Source: Arthrobacter beigongshangensis
GTDB taxonomy: Bacteria; Bacillota; Bacilli; Bacillales_A; Planococcaceae
Assembly: GCF_016820585.1 (NCBI RefSeq)
Contig: NZ_JADHDX010000005.1
Span: 168,494 to 210,044 of the forward strand
Length of the DNA stretch: 41,551 nt
Direction: 5' to 3'
The translations under genes were made by a program, and so were the position numbers. Positions 16,650-24,661 of this stretch are shown here, piece by piece; position 1 is the first letter of the stretch, and each line of letters begins with the position of its first letter. The notes under the pieces are model-generated. The model had not been told where the DNA came from. It made no database searches and saw only the letters and a program-made list of their open reading frames with translations.

Positions 16650-17759
16650 ATGCTTACATCCAAAGTGAAGCCGGATCAGATGGGGAGTTATAAGTCGGAT
16701 GATGTTATTTTTTTACTGCGTGATATTGGCCAGTATGTCATGGAAAAAAATACAGAGGAACGGGAAGGCCTTATTCAAACAGGTACGCATTATTCGGAAA
16801 TGCTCCCGGTTGAATATCAGCCTACGCAGGATTATATCGCCTTATTTCACAGCACATTAGACATGTATGCAAACCGAATTGGGATTGCTGTTGGTGTAGT
16901 CGCAGAGCAGATACGAGAACGCAACGGGTTAGATCAGCTAGTAATCGTTAGCCTTGCAAGAGCAGGTACGCCGATTGGTGTGCTCATTAAAAGATATTTG
17001 CAATTCAAGTACGGGATTTCAATTCCACACTATTCGATTTCTATTATTAGAGGACGAGGGATTGATGAAGTGGCTATCCAGTATATTTTCGAGCAGCATC
17101 CAGGGGCGAAAATACAGTTTGTCGATGGCTGGACAGGTAAAGGTGCGATTACGAGTGAATTGGAGCAATCTTGTTTGCGTTATAATGCGACATACACTGA
17201 TAAAATAGATGGGAGTTTAGCTGTATTAGCCGATCCGGGACATTGCGTCAGCATTTATGGAACGAGGGATGATTTTTTAATCCCATCTGCTTGTTTAAAT
17301 TCAACTGTTTCTGGGCTAGTCAGCCGAACTGTCTTAAATTATAATTTTATGGAGAAGGGTGATTTCCACGGTGCTAAATATTATAAAGAATTAGCAGCTG
17401 TGGACGTTTCCAACTTGTATGTTGATGTAATTGAGCAGACATTTGCTGATGTGCAGCAAGATGTAGAAAAAGCGTTAGCTTCCGTCTCGCAAAAGGATTC
17501 AAAGCCTTCATGGATAGGTATACAATCTGTTGAACGAATCCAAGAGAAATTCGAAATTGATAATCAGCATTTTATCAAACCAGGAATTGGTGAAACGACA
17601 CGTGTATTATTGCGCAGAGTGCCGTGGAAAATTTTGATTAATCCCAACTTCTCCAGCGATTTAACACATATTTTGCTTCTTGCAAAAGAACGCAATGTTC
17701 CTGTTGAAGAATTTACCGAAATGTCGTATTCGTGTTGCGGCATTATTAAAGAGTTGTAA
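16650..17759 (+). CDS. PRTase-like (StiP-type) protein with C-terminal PELOTA RNA-binding domain
   Basis: 369 aa. The N-terminal domain (about 1-290) belongs to the family called PRTase_1, or cysteine protease StiP N-terminal domain. It has VSLARAGTPIGVL, HYSISIIRGRGID and FVDGWTGKGAI (158-168), which resembles a PRPP loop, followed by DPGHC. The C-terminal 70 residues (IKPGIGETTRVLLRRVPWK to SCCGIIK) resemble the PELOTA/ribosomal L7Ae-like fold. Both names are family assignments: whether it is a protease, a transferase or an RNA-linked enzyme is not settled. AAAGGAGGGG lies 7 nt before ATG 16650. It follows the PRTase-TRSP gene by 29 nt. Confidence 0.82.
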   Translation: MLTSKVKPDQMGSYKSDDVIFLLRDIGQYVMEKNTEEREGLIQTGTHYSEMLPVEYQPTQDYIALFHSTLDMYANRIGIAVGVVAEQIRERNGLDQLVIVSLARAGTPIGVLIKRYLQFKYGISIPHYSISIIRGRGIDEVAIQYIFEQHPGAKIQFVDGWTGKGAITSELEQSCLRYNATYTDKIDGSLAVLADPGHCVSIYGTRDDFLIPSACLNSTVSGLVSRTVLNYNFMEKGDFHGAKYYKELAAVDVSNLYVDVIEQTFADVQQDVEKALASVSQKDSKPSWIGIQSVERIQEKFEIDNQHFIKPGIGETTRVLLRRVPWKILINPNFSSDLTHILLLAKERNVPVEEFTEMSYSCCGIIKEL

Positions 17760-17772
17760 AGGTAGTGTAGCT

Positions 17773-18576
17773 TTGATTTTATTTACATCTGATCTAGATC
17801 GAACTTTACTGTATTCAGCGAGTATGATGAAGAAATATCCGAGTGATAATGCCGTTACGGCTGTGGAATATAAAGGCGAAAAAGTAATTAGTTTTATGTC
17901 GCAGTATTCTATTGAAAAACTCTCACAGTTTCATGAAAATCATCTATTTGTACCTGTTACGACAAGGGCCATTTATCAATACGAACGAATTGCAGCTTTT
18001 CAGCAATGGCTTCAACCGAAATATGCCATTATGAGCAATGGTGGAACTATTCAAGTGGATGGCCAACTAGATATCGAATGGGGCCGAAAGATTCAAGAAA
18101 AAATAACTACAACCTCTGTTTCAAAAGAAGATTTTTTACAGCTATTTGCTGAAATACGTCATAATGACTGGGTCTTAAAAGAACATGTGGTTGATGAGTT
18201 TTTTTATATGTTCCACATCAATGAACAAAACGTTCCTTTTGGAGAGCTCATTGAATTTGAAAGAAAACTGGCTACAATTGGCTGGAAACTGTTTCTACAA
18301 GGTAGAAAACTATATTTCCTTCCGATTCAACTAAACAAAGCATCGGCAGTGGCGTATCTGAAAAGTTGTGTGGATTATGACATACATGTTGCGGCAGGAG
18401 ATTCATTGATGGATTATGATATGCTTAGACAAGCAGGAATTAGCTACAGCCCAGCTCATGGAGAATTGTTTAGGCAGTACGGCGATGATTCGATGGTGAC
18501 TTGGTTGAAAGGTAAAGGGGCTAATTCTGCGGATGAACTACTTAGACAGCTTTTACAAATGACAATACAGAAGTAA
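17773..18576 (+). CDS. HAD-superfamily hydrolase of the Ter module
   Basis: Probable phosphatase of 267 aa. Motif I is TSDLDRTL (nucleophile D7, acid/base D9), motif II lies near VPVTTR, the lysine of motif III is in LNKASAV, and motif IV is AAGDSLMDYDML. The cap between motifs II and III is of the Cof/sucrose-phosphatase kind (C2). I chose TTG 17773, 13 nt after the upstream stop, with AAAGG overlapping that stop. A longer in-frame reading back to 17680 would run inside the preceding gene. It may remove a phosphate from the module's product. The start codon is the least certain part. Confidence 0.82.
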   Translation: MILFTSDLDRTLLYSASMMKKYPSDNAVTAVEYKGEKVISFMSQYSIEKLSQFHENHLFVPVTTRAIYQYERIAAFQQWLQPKYAIMSNGGTIQVDGQLDIEWGRKIQEKITTTSVSKEDFLQLFAEIRHNDWVLKEHVVDEFFYMFHINEQNVPFGELIEFERKLATIGWKLFLQGRKLYFLPIQLNKASAVAYLKSCVDYDIHVAAGDSLMDYDMLRQAGISYSPAHGELFRQYGDDSMVTWLKGKGANSADELLRQLLQMTIQK

Positions 18577-18608
18577 GCGTTATGTCTCTGAGGAAGGGAG
18601 GGCGTTAG

Positions 18609-20234
18609 GTGAGCAATTTGCAAATAGAACCTATTTTATATACTTCAACAACGGATTGGTTGGCTGTGTTTATTGCCACTGTACGAGATCGACCATCCTA
18701 TGTTGTGGATGACTCGACTTTTCGGTTTAACAGAATAGGACTTCGCGTTTTAGGTGTTCCTTTAGTGGAGGATGAATATTATAATTCTTTATTTGATATG
18801 CATCACAAGCCCTTCATTCACGTACTGAGTGAAGAGTTAGATAAAACTATTGAAACACAGGATTTTCAATCGATCCAGGAAATTCTTCAAATGCATCAAA
18901 AAGAACCGAAGGGTTTGTCGATTAATCGACTCATTGCATTTATGTATGGCAAAAACTTAATCCCAAAACATAAGGACCCTGCGATTAACCGCCATGTGCA
19001 ATTATCGACAATAAAAATCGTTAATCATTTCCAACAACACCAAAATAGTGGCTTGCAGTCGCCAGAGTTTCGCCGGTTTTTGATAGATATTGTCAAGTGG
19101 TTAAAAAATCACTGGGAAAAGTGGTCTGAATCACTTGTCATAGGTGAAGATTTCCCCAAAGTTGTTTGGTATGGGGAGTTATCGAGCAGTCAACAATATT
19201 TTTTACTGTTGTTAATGGAGTTCGGATGCGATGTAGTTATTTTTCATCCAGGAGCGCAGGATTCGTTTGCTGAAGTAGATTCAGATAATCAATTTTCAGT
19301 CGTCTACAGCTATCCGGATAAAGGACAATTGCAGCCATTTCCAACACAAATTAGAGATCGTGAAACAACTGTAGCGTATCGTGCTAACAAACAACTAGAA
19401 AAAATGATGAATGATCATCAGTCAGGTGTCTATAAGCCATGGCAATTTAGGGAGTATATTCCTACTGCACTCACTCTGCGTATGACCTATGACGATATTT
19501 TTATTTATTCGAAAGAGAAGGCGATGATTCGACCTGATTTCAAAGTCAAGGGGAAACTTGTGTCGATTCCCGTTGTGTTTGCCAAAATAAAGGGTGTATC
19601 GAGTGACCGAGATGATTACTGGCAGCGGATGCATCAGCTGACAAATGAACCGAATGCGTTAAGCATTTTGCAATTCCCTTATGCGACAACTACGAAAGCC
19701 AATTATCATTTTCATTATCAGCAGTCATTGGATCGAGAGGGGCTATTATCCCCTGAAAAAATGGTGAAAAGTAATTGGTGGCGTTACGGACATTTATATG
19801 CTGGCCTACAAAATGCCATTGCCTATACAATAAAAGAATGCTGTGAGCAGCCGAGGCTACATAAATTGGATCACGAATCATTGTATGATTTACAGTTATT
19901 CATATTTAAACAAGCAAGTATGCTATCAGAAGAAATTTTACAATTACTACAAGGATTTGATTATTCACAAGAAGTGCCGCGACTTGTGTTATATAATATG
20001 GAGAACAATGGTGCGCCATCGCGCGAAGATGCGGCCTTGCTATTATTCCTTAACCGGTTTGGTGTGGACATTATCCTTTATAATCCGGCTGGGCATACTG
20101 ATATTGAAGAATATATAAACCCTGAAAATTACGATGTTCACTGGTTGGAGGATATGGTATTTGGTCAAGAATATCAGCAGTATCAACCGAAAGAACAATC
20201 GATATTTAAGAAATTCATTAAAAATATTTTTTGA
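18609..20234 (+). CDS. yceG: YceG-like toxic-anion-resistance component
   Basis: Large cytoplasmic protein of 541 aa, about the length of B. subtilis YceG (537 aa), whose function is unknown. No transmembrane segment or known catalytic motif was seen. Two regions share a similar layout: KVVWYGELSSSQQYFLLLL-MEFGCDVVIFHPG near 185-215 and RLVLYNMENNGAPSREDAALLLFLNRFGVDIILYNPAG near 455-495. This suggests an internal repeat of a Rossmann-like half. GTG 18609 has GGAGGG 6 nt upstream. It is always found next to TelA-family genes in related operons. Confidence 0.88.
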   Translation: MSNLQIEPILYTSTTDWLAVFIATVRDRPSYVVDDSTFRFNRIGLRVLGVPLVEDEYYNSLFDMHHKPFIHVLSEELDKTIETQDFQSIQEILQMHQKEPKGLSINRLIAFMYGKNLIPKHKDPAINRHVQLSTIKIVNHFQQHQNSGLQSPEFRRFLIDIVKWLKNHWEKWSESLVIGEDFPKVVWYGELSSSQQYFLLLLMEFGCDVVIFHPGAQDSFAEVDSDNQFSVVYSYPDKGQLQPFPTQIRDRETTVAYRANKQLEKMMNDHQSGVYKPWQFREYIPTALTLRMTYDDIFIYSKEKAMIRPDFKVKGKLVSIPVVFAKIKGVSSDRDDYWQRMHQLTNEPNALSILQFPYATTTKANYHFHYQQSLDREGLLSPEKMVKSNWWRYGHLYAGLQNAIAYTIKECCEQPRLHKLDHESLYDLQLFIFKQASMLSEEILQLLQGFDYSQEVPRLVLYNMENNGAPSREDAALLLFLNRFGVDIILYNPAGHTDIEEYINPENYDVHWLEDMVFGQEYQQYQPKEQSIFKKFIKNIF

Positions 20235-20259
20235 TTATAAATAGATAGGAGATTTTATT

Positions 20260-21339
20260 ATGACGATGCCAGTTGTACTGCAAAAAGAAGAGTTAAATGA
20301 ACAATCTGCTAACGAATTACGACTTCAAATGCGCCAAGAGCCAGAGGTGTTACAAATTGTCAGCAAGATGGACATTCGAGATCAAACAGAATTGTTGTCA
20401 CTAGGACGAGAGCCAGCAGATCGACTGTCACGCTTTTCTGATCGGATTTTAAACACGATGACGATGTCTAAATTAGATGACTCTGGTGAATTACTGAATC
20501 AGTTGGAGAAGTTAATGAAGCGATTTGATCGCAATGAAATTACGAAAGACCCAAGCTTATTCAATAAACTCTTTAAACGTGCTAAGCAACAGGCGGAAGC
20601 GATGTTTAAAAAGTATCAAACTTTGGGCGGCGAGATTGAAAAAATTCACGGTCAATTCGCCATTATTGAAGAAGAACTAAAGCAATCCAATCGTGAGCTA
20701 GAAGGTCTTTATGCGGAAGATGTTGAATACTATTTCGAATTAGAGAAATATGTAGTTGCGGCTGAAATGAAGCTAGAAGAAGTTAATAATTCTTTAATTC
20801 CACACTGCCAGCAAAAAGTGGATAATGGCGATCAAATGGCTCGCATGGAGCTTGAAAATTTAGTAGGTGTCAAAGAACTATTAGAGCGTAAAATTGACGA
20901 TTTAGAAAAGGCGCGAATGGTAGCCGTTATTGCTGCTCCTCAAATTAAAACGATGCAAAGAGGGAATAATGATTTAGTCGCTAAGATCAATAGTGCTTTC
21001 GTAACGACGATTCCGATTTTTAAAATGGGAATTATTAATACGGTTAGTGCAAAGCGTCAAAAAGTACATTCCGATTCTTTAAATGCCTTTGAAGACCGCG
21101 CCAATCAGATGTTGCAGGATGTTACAAGTGACATTATGAAGCAAAGCGTTGAAATTGCTCAACGTTCGGGTAGTGCCAGCATTAAAATGGAAACAATCGA
21201 AAACATGTGGGATACCATTGTTTCGGGTATTGATGAATATAAAAAAGTAAAAGAAGAACAATCGATGCAACGAATTGAGGATCGCAAGCGTTTAGAAACA
21301 TTACGTGAGGACGCAAAAAAAGTATTATCTATGAATTAA
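20260..21339 (+). CDS. yceH: TelA-family toxic anion resistance protein (YceH)
   Basis: TelA/KlaA-family protein of 359 aa, linked to tellurite resistance and in B. subtilis to envelope and cationic-peptide stress. The sequence is soluble and strongly helical, with long charged heptad-like stretches (about 95-180 and 270-355) consistent with coiled coils. Conserved parts are KDPSLFNKLF, NNSLIPHCQQKVDNGD and IFKMGIINTVSAKRQK. ATAGGAGATTTT precedes ATG 20260, 25 nt after yceG. Molecular function is unknown. Confidence 0.92.
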   Translation: MTMPVVLQKEELNEQSANELRLQMRQEPEVLQIVSKMDIRDQTELLSLGREPADRLSRFSDRILNTMTMSKLDDSGELLNQLEKLMKRFDRNEITKDPSLFNKLFKRAKQQAEAMFKKYQTLGGEIEKIHGQFAIIEEELKQSNRELEGLYAEDVEYYFELEKYVVAAEMKLEEVNNSLIPHCQQKVDNGDQMARMELENLVGVKELLERKIDDLEKARMVAVIAAPQIKTMQRGNNDLVAKINSAFVTTIPIFKMGIINTVSAKRQKVHSDSLNAFEDRANQMLQDVTSDIMKQSVEIAQRSGSASIKMETIENMWDTIVSGIDEYKKVKEEQSMQRIEDRKRLETLREDAKKVLSMN

Positions 21340-21381
21340 TCAAATTTCGAGTATAATAAAGAAACAATGGAGGGATATACA

Positions 21382-21555
21382 ATGACTGAACAGAAGAAAA
21401 TGAGTTTAAAAGAAGCAATTCAAAAACAGTTAGAAGCAAAGAAAAATAATACGGCTACTAATAATGCTAAAGGAAATGCAGGCTCATCTGCAAAGAAAAT
21501 GCAAAGTCAACAAGCTAAAAAAGTAAGTAGTGCACGTCGGAAAATGGGTTCATAA
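21382..21555 (+). CDS. Small basic protein at the end of the Ter module (unknown)
   Basis: A 57-aa reading frame with GGAGGG 7 nt before ATG 21382; the frame also extends to 21367 without a site. The product is rich in Lys, Gln, Ala, Asn and Ser, with no hydrophobic core. A predicted N-terminal helix (KKMSLKEAIQKQLEAKK) is followed by a low-complexity basic tail ending in ARRKMGS. I do not recognise it. It lies 42 nt after yceH and 38 nt before the HEAT-repeat gene in the same direction, so it is probably cotranscribed. A nucleic-acid- or membrane-surface-binding peptide is conceivable but not shown. Confidence 0.7.
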   Translation: MTEQKKMSLKEAIQKQLEAKKNNTATNNAKGNAGSSAKKMQSQQAKKVSSARRKMGS

Positions 21556-21593
21556 GTAGTACGATATGTAGCTAAAGAAGGAGATTGGAATAG

Positions 21594-22034
21594 TTGTCAA
21601 TTAAAAATGAAATGCCGCCCAATTATGAGGAATTAAAGAAATCAATCAACCGAGCATCAAATTGGAGAGAACGCTTTGATGCAGTCGAAGAATTGGGCAA
21701 ATGGAAGCATAAACGAATTATAGATGTACTCGTCTATAGAATGAACAATGATGCTGTCTATAAAGTGCAAGAGGCGGCTTATCGCCAGCTTAAAAACTTT
21801 GGAGAAGATGTTCGATTGCCAGCAAGAAATGAACATGAACTGATTAAAGATGCAAATAAAGTATGGTCAAGAATTAAGAAGAGTTTGCCTGCGGATCATA
21901 CGTATGAAGATTTTAAAGAAAAATTGAAAAAGATGAGATTAGATCTGTATGATACGTATGAAGGTGATAAGGGCGCTGACTTCGATAAGTGGCTTGAAAA
22001 CACATGGGCAACTGCCGCGACAAGAAGGAAATAA
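21594..22034 (+). CDS. HEAT-repeat protein at the end of the Ter module
   Basis: 146 aa, soluble and helical. Residues about 20-70 (WRERFDAVEELGKWKHKRIIDVLVYRM..., then YKVQEAAYRQLKNFGED) read as one or two HEAT/PBS-lyase-like helical repeats. The C-terminal half is charged and unrecognised. TTG 21594 has GAAGGAG 10 nt upstream; ATG 21612 is an alternative. A terminator follows directly at 22034-22075, closing the run that begins at 14045. HEAT repeats usually bind proteins. A role with the Ter proteins is inferred from position only. Confidence 0.75.
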   Translation: MSIKNEMPPNYEELKKSINRASNWRERFDAVEELGKWKHKRIIDVLVYRMNNDAVYKVQEAAYRQLKNFGEDVRLPARNEHELIKDANKVWSRIKKSLPADHTYEDFKEKLKKMRLDLYDTYEGDKGADFDKWLENTWATAATRRK

Positions 22035-22075
22035 AAAAATCCAGCCTCTCACTTGAGAGGCTGGATTTTTATTAT
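22034..22075. terminator. Bidirectional terminator between the Ter module and cheV
   Basis: AAAAATCCAGCCTCTCA pairs perfectly with TGAGAGGCTGGATTTTT (arms 22035-22051 and 22054-22070) around a 2-nt loop. There are T-runs on both strands. It separates converging genes and overlaps the last codons of cheV. Confidence 0.92.
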
Positions 22076-22977
22076 AATATATGGCGATCAATTTTCAAAA
22101 TCAGCTCTGCAATTTCAGGCTTACTAATTTGTTCAATTGCCCCAACTTGATCGCCTTTATGACGTAAGGTGTCTGTGATAAGGCTTGAGAAAATGACAAC
22201 AGGTAGCTTGGATAGTACCGGGTGTGTTTTAATTTTTTTAGTAAGGTGATGGCCATCCATTTGTGGCATTTCGATATCTGTAATAACAAACTGGACGTGA
22301 TCACTAATACTACCACCCTTGTCGGCAAGACTTTCTAAGTGAATAAAGGCCTCTTTACCATTTTCAAAAAACTCAAGATTGACATATCCGGCTTCAGCTA
22401 GTGTGTCAGACAATAGCTGACGAAGGAGTGGTGAGTCCTCTGCAATGACAATTTTCTTATCAGAGCGCTCACGTTTACCAAGTTTTTTCACTGCTTGGAC
22501 ATTAATACCAGTGTCTGGGTTAATGTCCAAGACAACTTTTTCGAAATCGAGTAGCAAAATCATTTCGCCTTGGTATTTAATGACACCAATAATTTGTGAA
22601 TTCCCACCTTGATACATTTCAGAAGGTTTTTCAATTTGCTCCCAAGAAATTCGGTGGATTTGGGATACGCTGTCAACATGAAAAACGACCGTTTGTTTAT
22701 TAAATTCAGCAACGATAAATTTCTGCTCGGCATGCCGGTTGTCAGTGGTCAAGCCAAGTACTTTGACCATATCGACAACGGGTAATACTTCACCTCGCAA
22801 TTGAATAATCCCCTCTACATGTGGGTGTGCATGGGGGATAAAAGTGATTGGAAACGGTTGAATAATTTCTTTCACCTTAATAACGTTGATGCCGAATTTG
22901 CTGTTCCCTACTTCAAACTCTACGATTTCAAGTTCATTTGTCCCAGTCTCTAGTAATATACCTTTGTTATCCTCCAT
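22072..22977 (-). CDS. cheV: Chemotaxis coupling protein CheV (CheW-receiver fusion)
   Basis: Couples chemoreceptors to the CheA kinase and takes part in adaptation. The 301 aa have an N-terminal CheW-like domain (about 15-155: EVGNSKFGINVIKVKEII, GIIQLRGEVLPVVDM). A C-terminal response-regulator receiver (about 172-301) follows, with IAEDSPLLR at its start, phospho-acceptor D234 in VITDIEMPQMDG, and the conserved Ser and Lys (FSS, SKP). Length and layout match B. subtilis CheV. GAAGGAGATG precedes ATG 22977. It is a single-gene unit on the minus strand. Confidence 0.95.
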   Translation of the reverse strand: MEDNKGILLETGTNELEIVEFEVGNSKFGINVIKVKEIIQPFPITFIPHAHPHVEGIIQLRGEVLPVVDMVKVLGLTTDNRHAEQKFIVAEFNKQTVVFHVDSVSQIHRISWEQIEKPSEMYQGGNSQIIGVIKYQGEMILLLDFEKVVLDINPDTGINVQAVKKLGKRERSDKKIVIAEDSPLLRQLLSDTLAEAGYVNLEFFENGKEAFIHLESLADKGGSISDHVQFVITDIEMPQMDGHHLTKKIKTHPVLSKLPVVIFSSLITDTLRHKGDQVGAIEQISKPEIAELILKIDRHIL

Positions 22978-23301
22978 GAAGACATCTCCTTCATCTATCT
23001 TTAGTAATTCGATTGTATCATGAAATGGTTAAATATCCTATACTATGTCTTTAGGTCTCTTGTCCTTGATGAAAATGAATAGGAGACTATTTGATAGTGA
23101 AAGTTTATGGAATTGATAAATCAAGTGACGAATTTTGAACTTTTTCACGATAACTTCACATTCGCTTCAATTTACAGTGCAATTTTCTTTGTCATAGTTG
23201 AAGAGTAATAGTAAAATGAAATCAAGTATGTCAGTGTTCCAAGAATTTATGCATTTATTTTATTGGAAAAGCATCTGGCGTTTTTGAGGAGAGAAAAATA
23301 G
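22978..23301. other. Divergent intergenic region cheV / ctaB
   Basis: 324 bp without a gene. A plus-strand promoter for ctaB lies at 23189-23217. For cheV a possible extended -10 (TGATACAAT on the minus strand, about 23012-23020) has no good -35. Nothing else of note was seen. Confidence 0.6.
23189..23217 (+). promoter_or_regulatory. Candidate sigma-A promoter of ctaB
   Basis: TTGTCA (23189-23194), a 17-nt spacer and TAAAAT (23212-23217). It lies about 80 nt upstream of the ctaB start. Confidence 0.65.
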
Positions 23302-24243
23302 ATGACTAAAGTTATGGTACCTTCTCAGCGGAAGGTAGAGAAAGCTACAATGTCGAATGAACGAACGTTAGCTACTAAAATTGCTGATTTAAAATCATTG
23401 TTTAAAGGAATTGTCCTAATTGCAAACGTCTTGCCAGTGTTGACTGGTTTTTGGTTGGCGTTGCACTTTTCGAATACGACACTCGCTGCGAACTGGGATG
23501 TCTTTTTATTTACTATGATAGGAAGTGCGCTTGTGATTGCTGGCGCTCTCATCTTAAATAATTGGTACGACGCTGATATTGACACGGTCATGGAGCGTAC
23601 AAAAAAACGTCCAACTGTGACTGGCCATATTTCTATGAAGACTGTTTTGATATTAGGGATTTCTTTATCTGTAATCGGTCTTATCGTTTTATTTTTTACT
23701 ACGTTTGAGGCTGTAATTTACGCATTTGTTGGTTGGTTTGTCTATGTCATTTTGTATACAATGTGGTCAAAACGTAAATATACATTGAATACAGTTATCG
23801 GCAGTGTGTCAGGTGCAGTGACGCCGTTAATTGGTTGGACAGCTATTGCTCCAGGTTACCATATTGTACCGATTGTGTTGGCACTTATTTTATTTGTATG
23901 GCAAATGCCCCATACATTTGTTATTGCTATGAAAAAGTATGATGAATATAAGGCTGCTAAGGTTGCCATGCTACCAGTTGTTCATGGTTTTGCATTTACG
24001 AAGCGACAAATTACTGTCTATATAGCTTGTTTGCTACCGTTTCCGTTCTTTTTAAGCTCATTAGGAACTGTCTTCCTCGTTATAGCTACAGCTTTGAATG
24101 TGGTATGGTTAATTGCCAGCTTCACAGGGTTCTCTACAAAGGATGATTTGAAATGGGCACATATGATGTTCCTGTTTTCAGTGAATTATATTGCTATTCT
24201 ATTTTTAACGATGATTATTGTGACATTACCGATTTTTAACTAA
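23302..24243 (+). CDS. ctaB: Protoheme IX farnesyltransferase (heme O synthase)
   Basis: UbiA-family membrane prenyltransferase that adds a farnesyl group to heme B, giving heme O for cytochrome oxidases. The 313 aa have about nine membrane helices. The first Asp-rich motif is NNWYDADIDTVMERTKKRP (N87, D90, D94). The second loop has YTMWSKRKYTLNTVIGSVSGAVTPLIGW, and MPHTFVIAMKKYDEYKAAKVAMLPV follows helix 6. AGGAGAG lies 8 nt before ATG 23302. No oxidase subunit or ctaA gene is nearby, so it may be one of two ctaB genes often present in Bacillales. A terminator follows at 24251. Confidence 0.93.
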   Translation: MTKVMVPSQRKVEKATMSNERTLATKIADLKSLFKGIVLIANVLPVLTGFWLALHFSNTTLAANWDVFLFTMIGSALVIAGALILNNWYDADIDTVMERTKKRPTVTGHISMKTVLILGISLSVIGLIVLFFTTFEAVIYAFVGWFVYVILYTMWSKRKYTLNTVIGSVSGAVTPLIGWTAIAPGYHIVPIVLALILFVWQMPHTFVIAMKKYDEYKAAKVAMLPVVHGFAFTKRQITVYIACLLPFPFFLSSLGTVFLVIATALNVVWLIASFTGFSTKDDLKWAHMMFLFSVNYIAILFLTMIIVTLPIFN

Positions 24244-24250
24244 AACCAAG

Positions 24251-24287
24251 TAGAGCAGGTGGTTGAGCCATTTGTTCTATTTTTTTG
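24251..24287 (+). terminator. Terminator of ctaB
   Basis: AGAGCA pairs with TGTTCT (one G-U), enclosing an inner TGG/CCA stem, followed by ATTTTTTTG. Confidence 0.7.
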
Positions 24288-24337
24288 ATTAAAATGCTAC
24301 TAAACAGATATGAATTAAAAAATAATCTGAAAAATGT

Positions 24338-24366
24338 TTGACATTTACTACTATTCTCCTTACTGT
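24338..24366 (+). promoter_or_regulatory. Candidate cysC promoter
   Basis: TTGACA (24338-24343), a 17-nt spacer and TACTGT (24361-24366). The -35 is perfect and the -10 is weak. The start site would fall near 24373, just before repeat copy 4. Confidence 0.55.
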
Positions 24367-24380
24367 TAGTAACATATTAA

Positions 24381-24630
24381 CTTGATTCAGCAGAAGTCCT
24401 CCACTTCTATAAATGGGGGATGAATGCCAGAAAAGCATTTGAATCAGAGGGAGTTCAAACTCCCTGCTGATTCAAGTTAAGCCTCCGGCGGATGTTAGGG
24501 ATTTTGAAGGGAGTCAAGGAAGGCAGTCTAAGCTCGCGACGTCCTGTCGCAACGACTGCATGACCTGTGCATCCTGTAGGCCTCAAGCTCAATTCCAAAT
24601 CCCAACGCAATTACGGCGAGGCGCAATTGA
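24381..24630 (+). repeat. Structured multi-hairpin repeat, copy 4 (long form with different core)
   Basis: It shares with copy 2 the CTTGATTCAGCAGAAG arm and the hairpins AGAAGT/ACTTCT, AATGC/GCATT and AGGGAGTT-CA-AACTCCCT. It also shares GCTGATTCAAG, CCTCCGGCGGATG and GGGATTTTGAAGGGAGT. The inner GTGC/GCAC hairpin is replaced by about 75 nt that contain GCGAC/GTCGC and TGCA/TGCA stems. It then returns to AAATCCC and the final CAATTACG...CGCAATTG hairpin. It ends 32 nt before cysC. Confidence 0.8.
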
Positions 24631-24661
24631 TTAGTTTACTGACAAAGAAGGAGGAGAAGTA

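Larger units (their letters stand above)
24244..24661. other. Intergenic region ctaB / cysC
   Basis: 418 bp without a gene. It contains the ctaB terminator, a TTGACA promoter for cysC (24338-24366), the longest copy of the structured repeat (24381-24630), and AAGGAGGAG for cysC. The repeat would begin about 8 nt after the predicted transcription start, so it would form nearly the whole cysC leader. Confidence 0.7.

Noticed and set aside
17680..17772. N-terminal extension of the HAD protein
   Set aside because: It lies within the end of the preceding gene and has no HAD-like residues; TTG 17773 places motif I at the expected distance.
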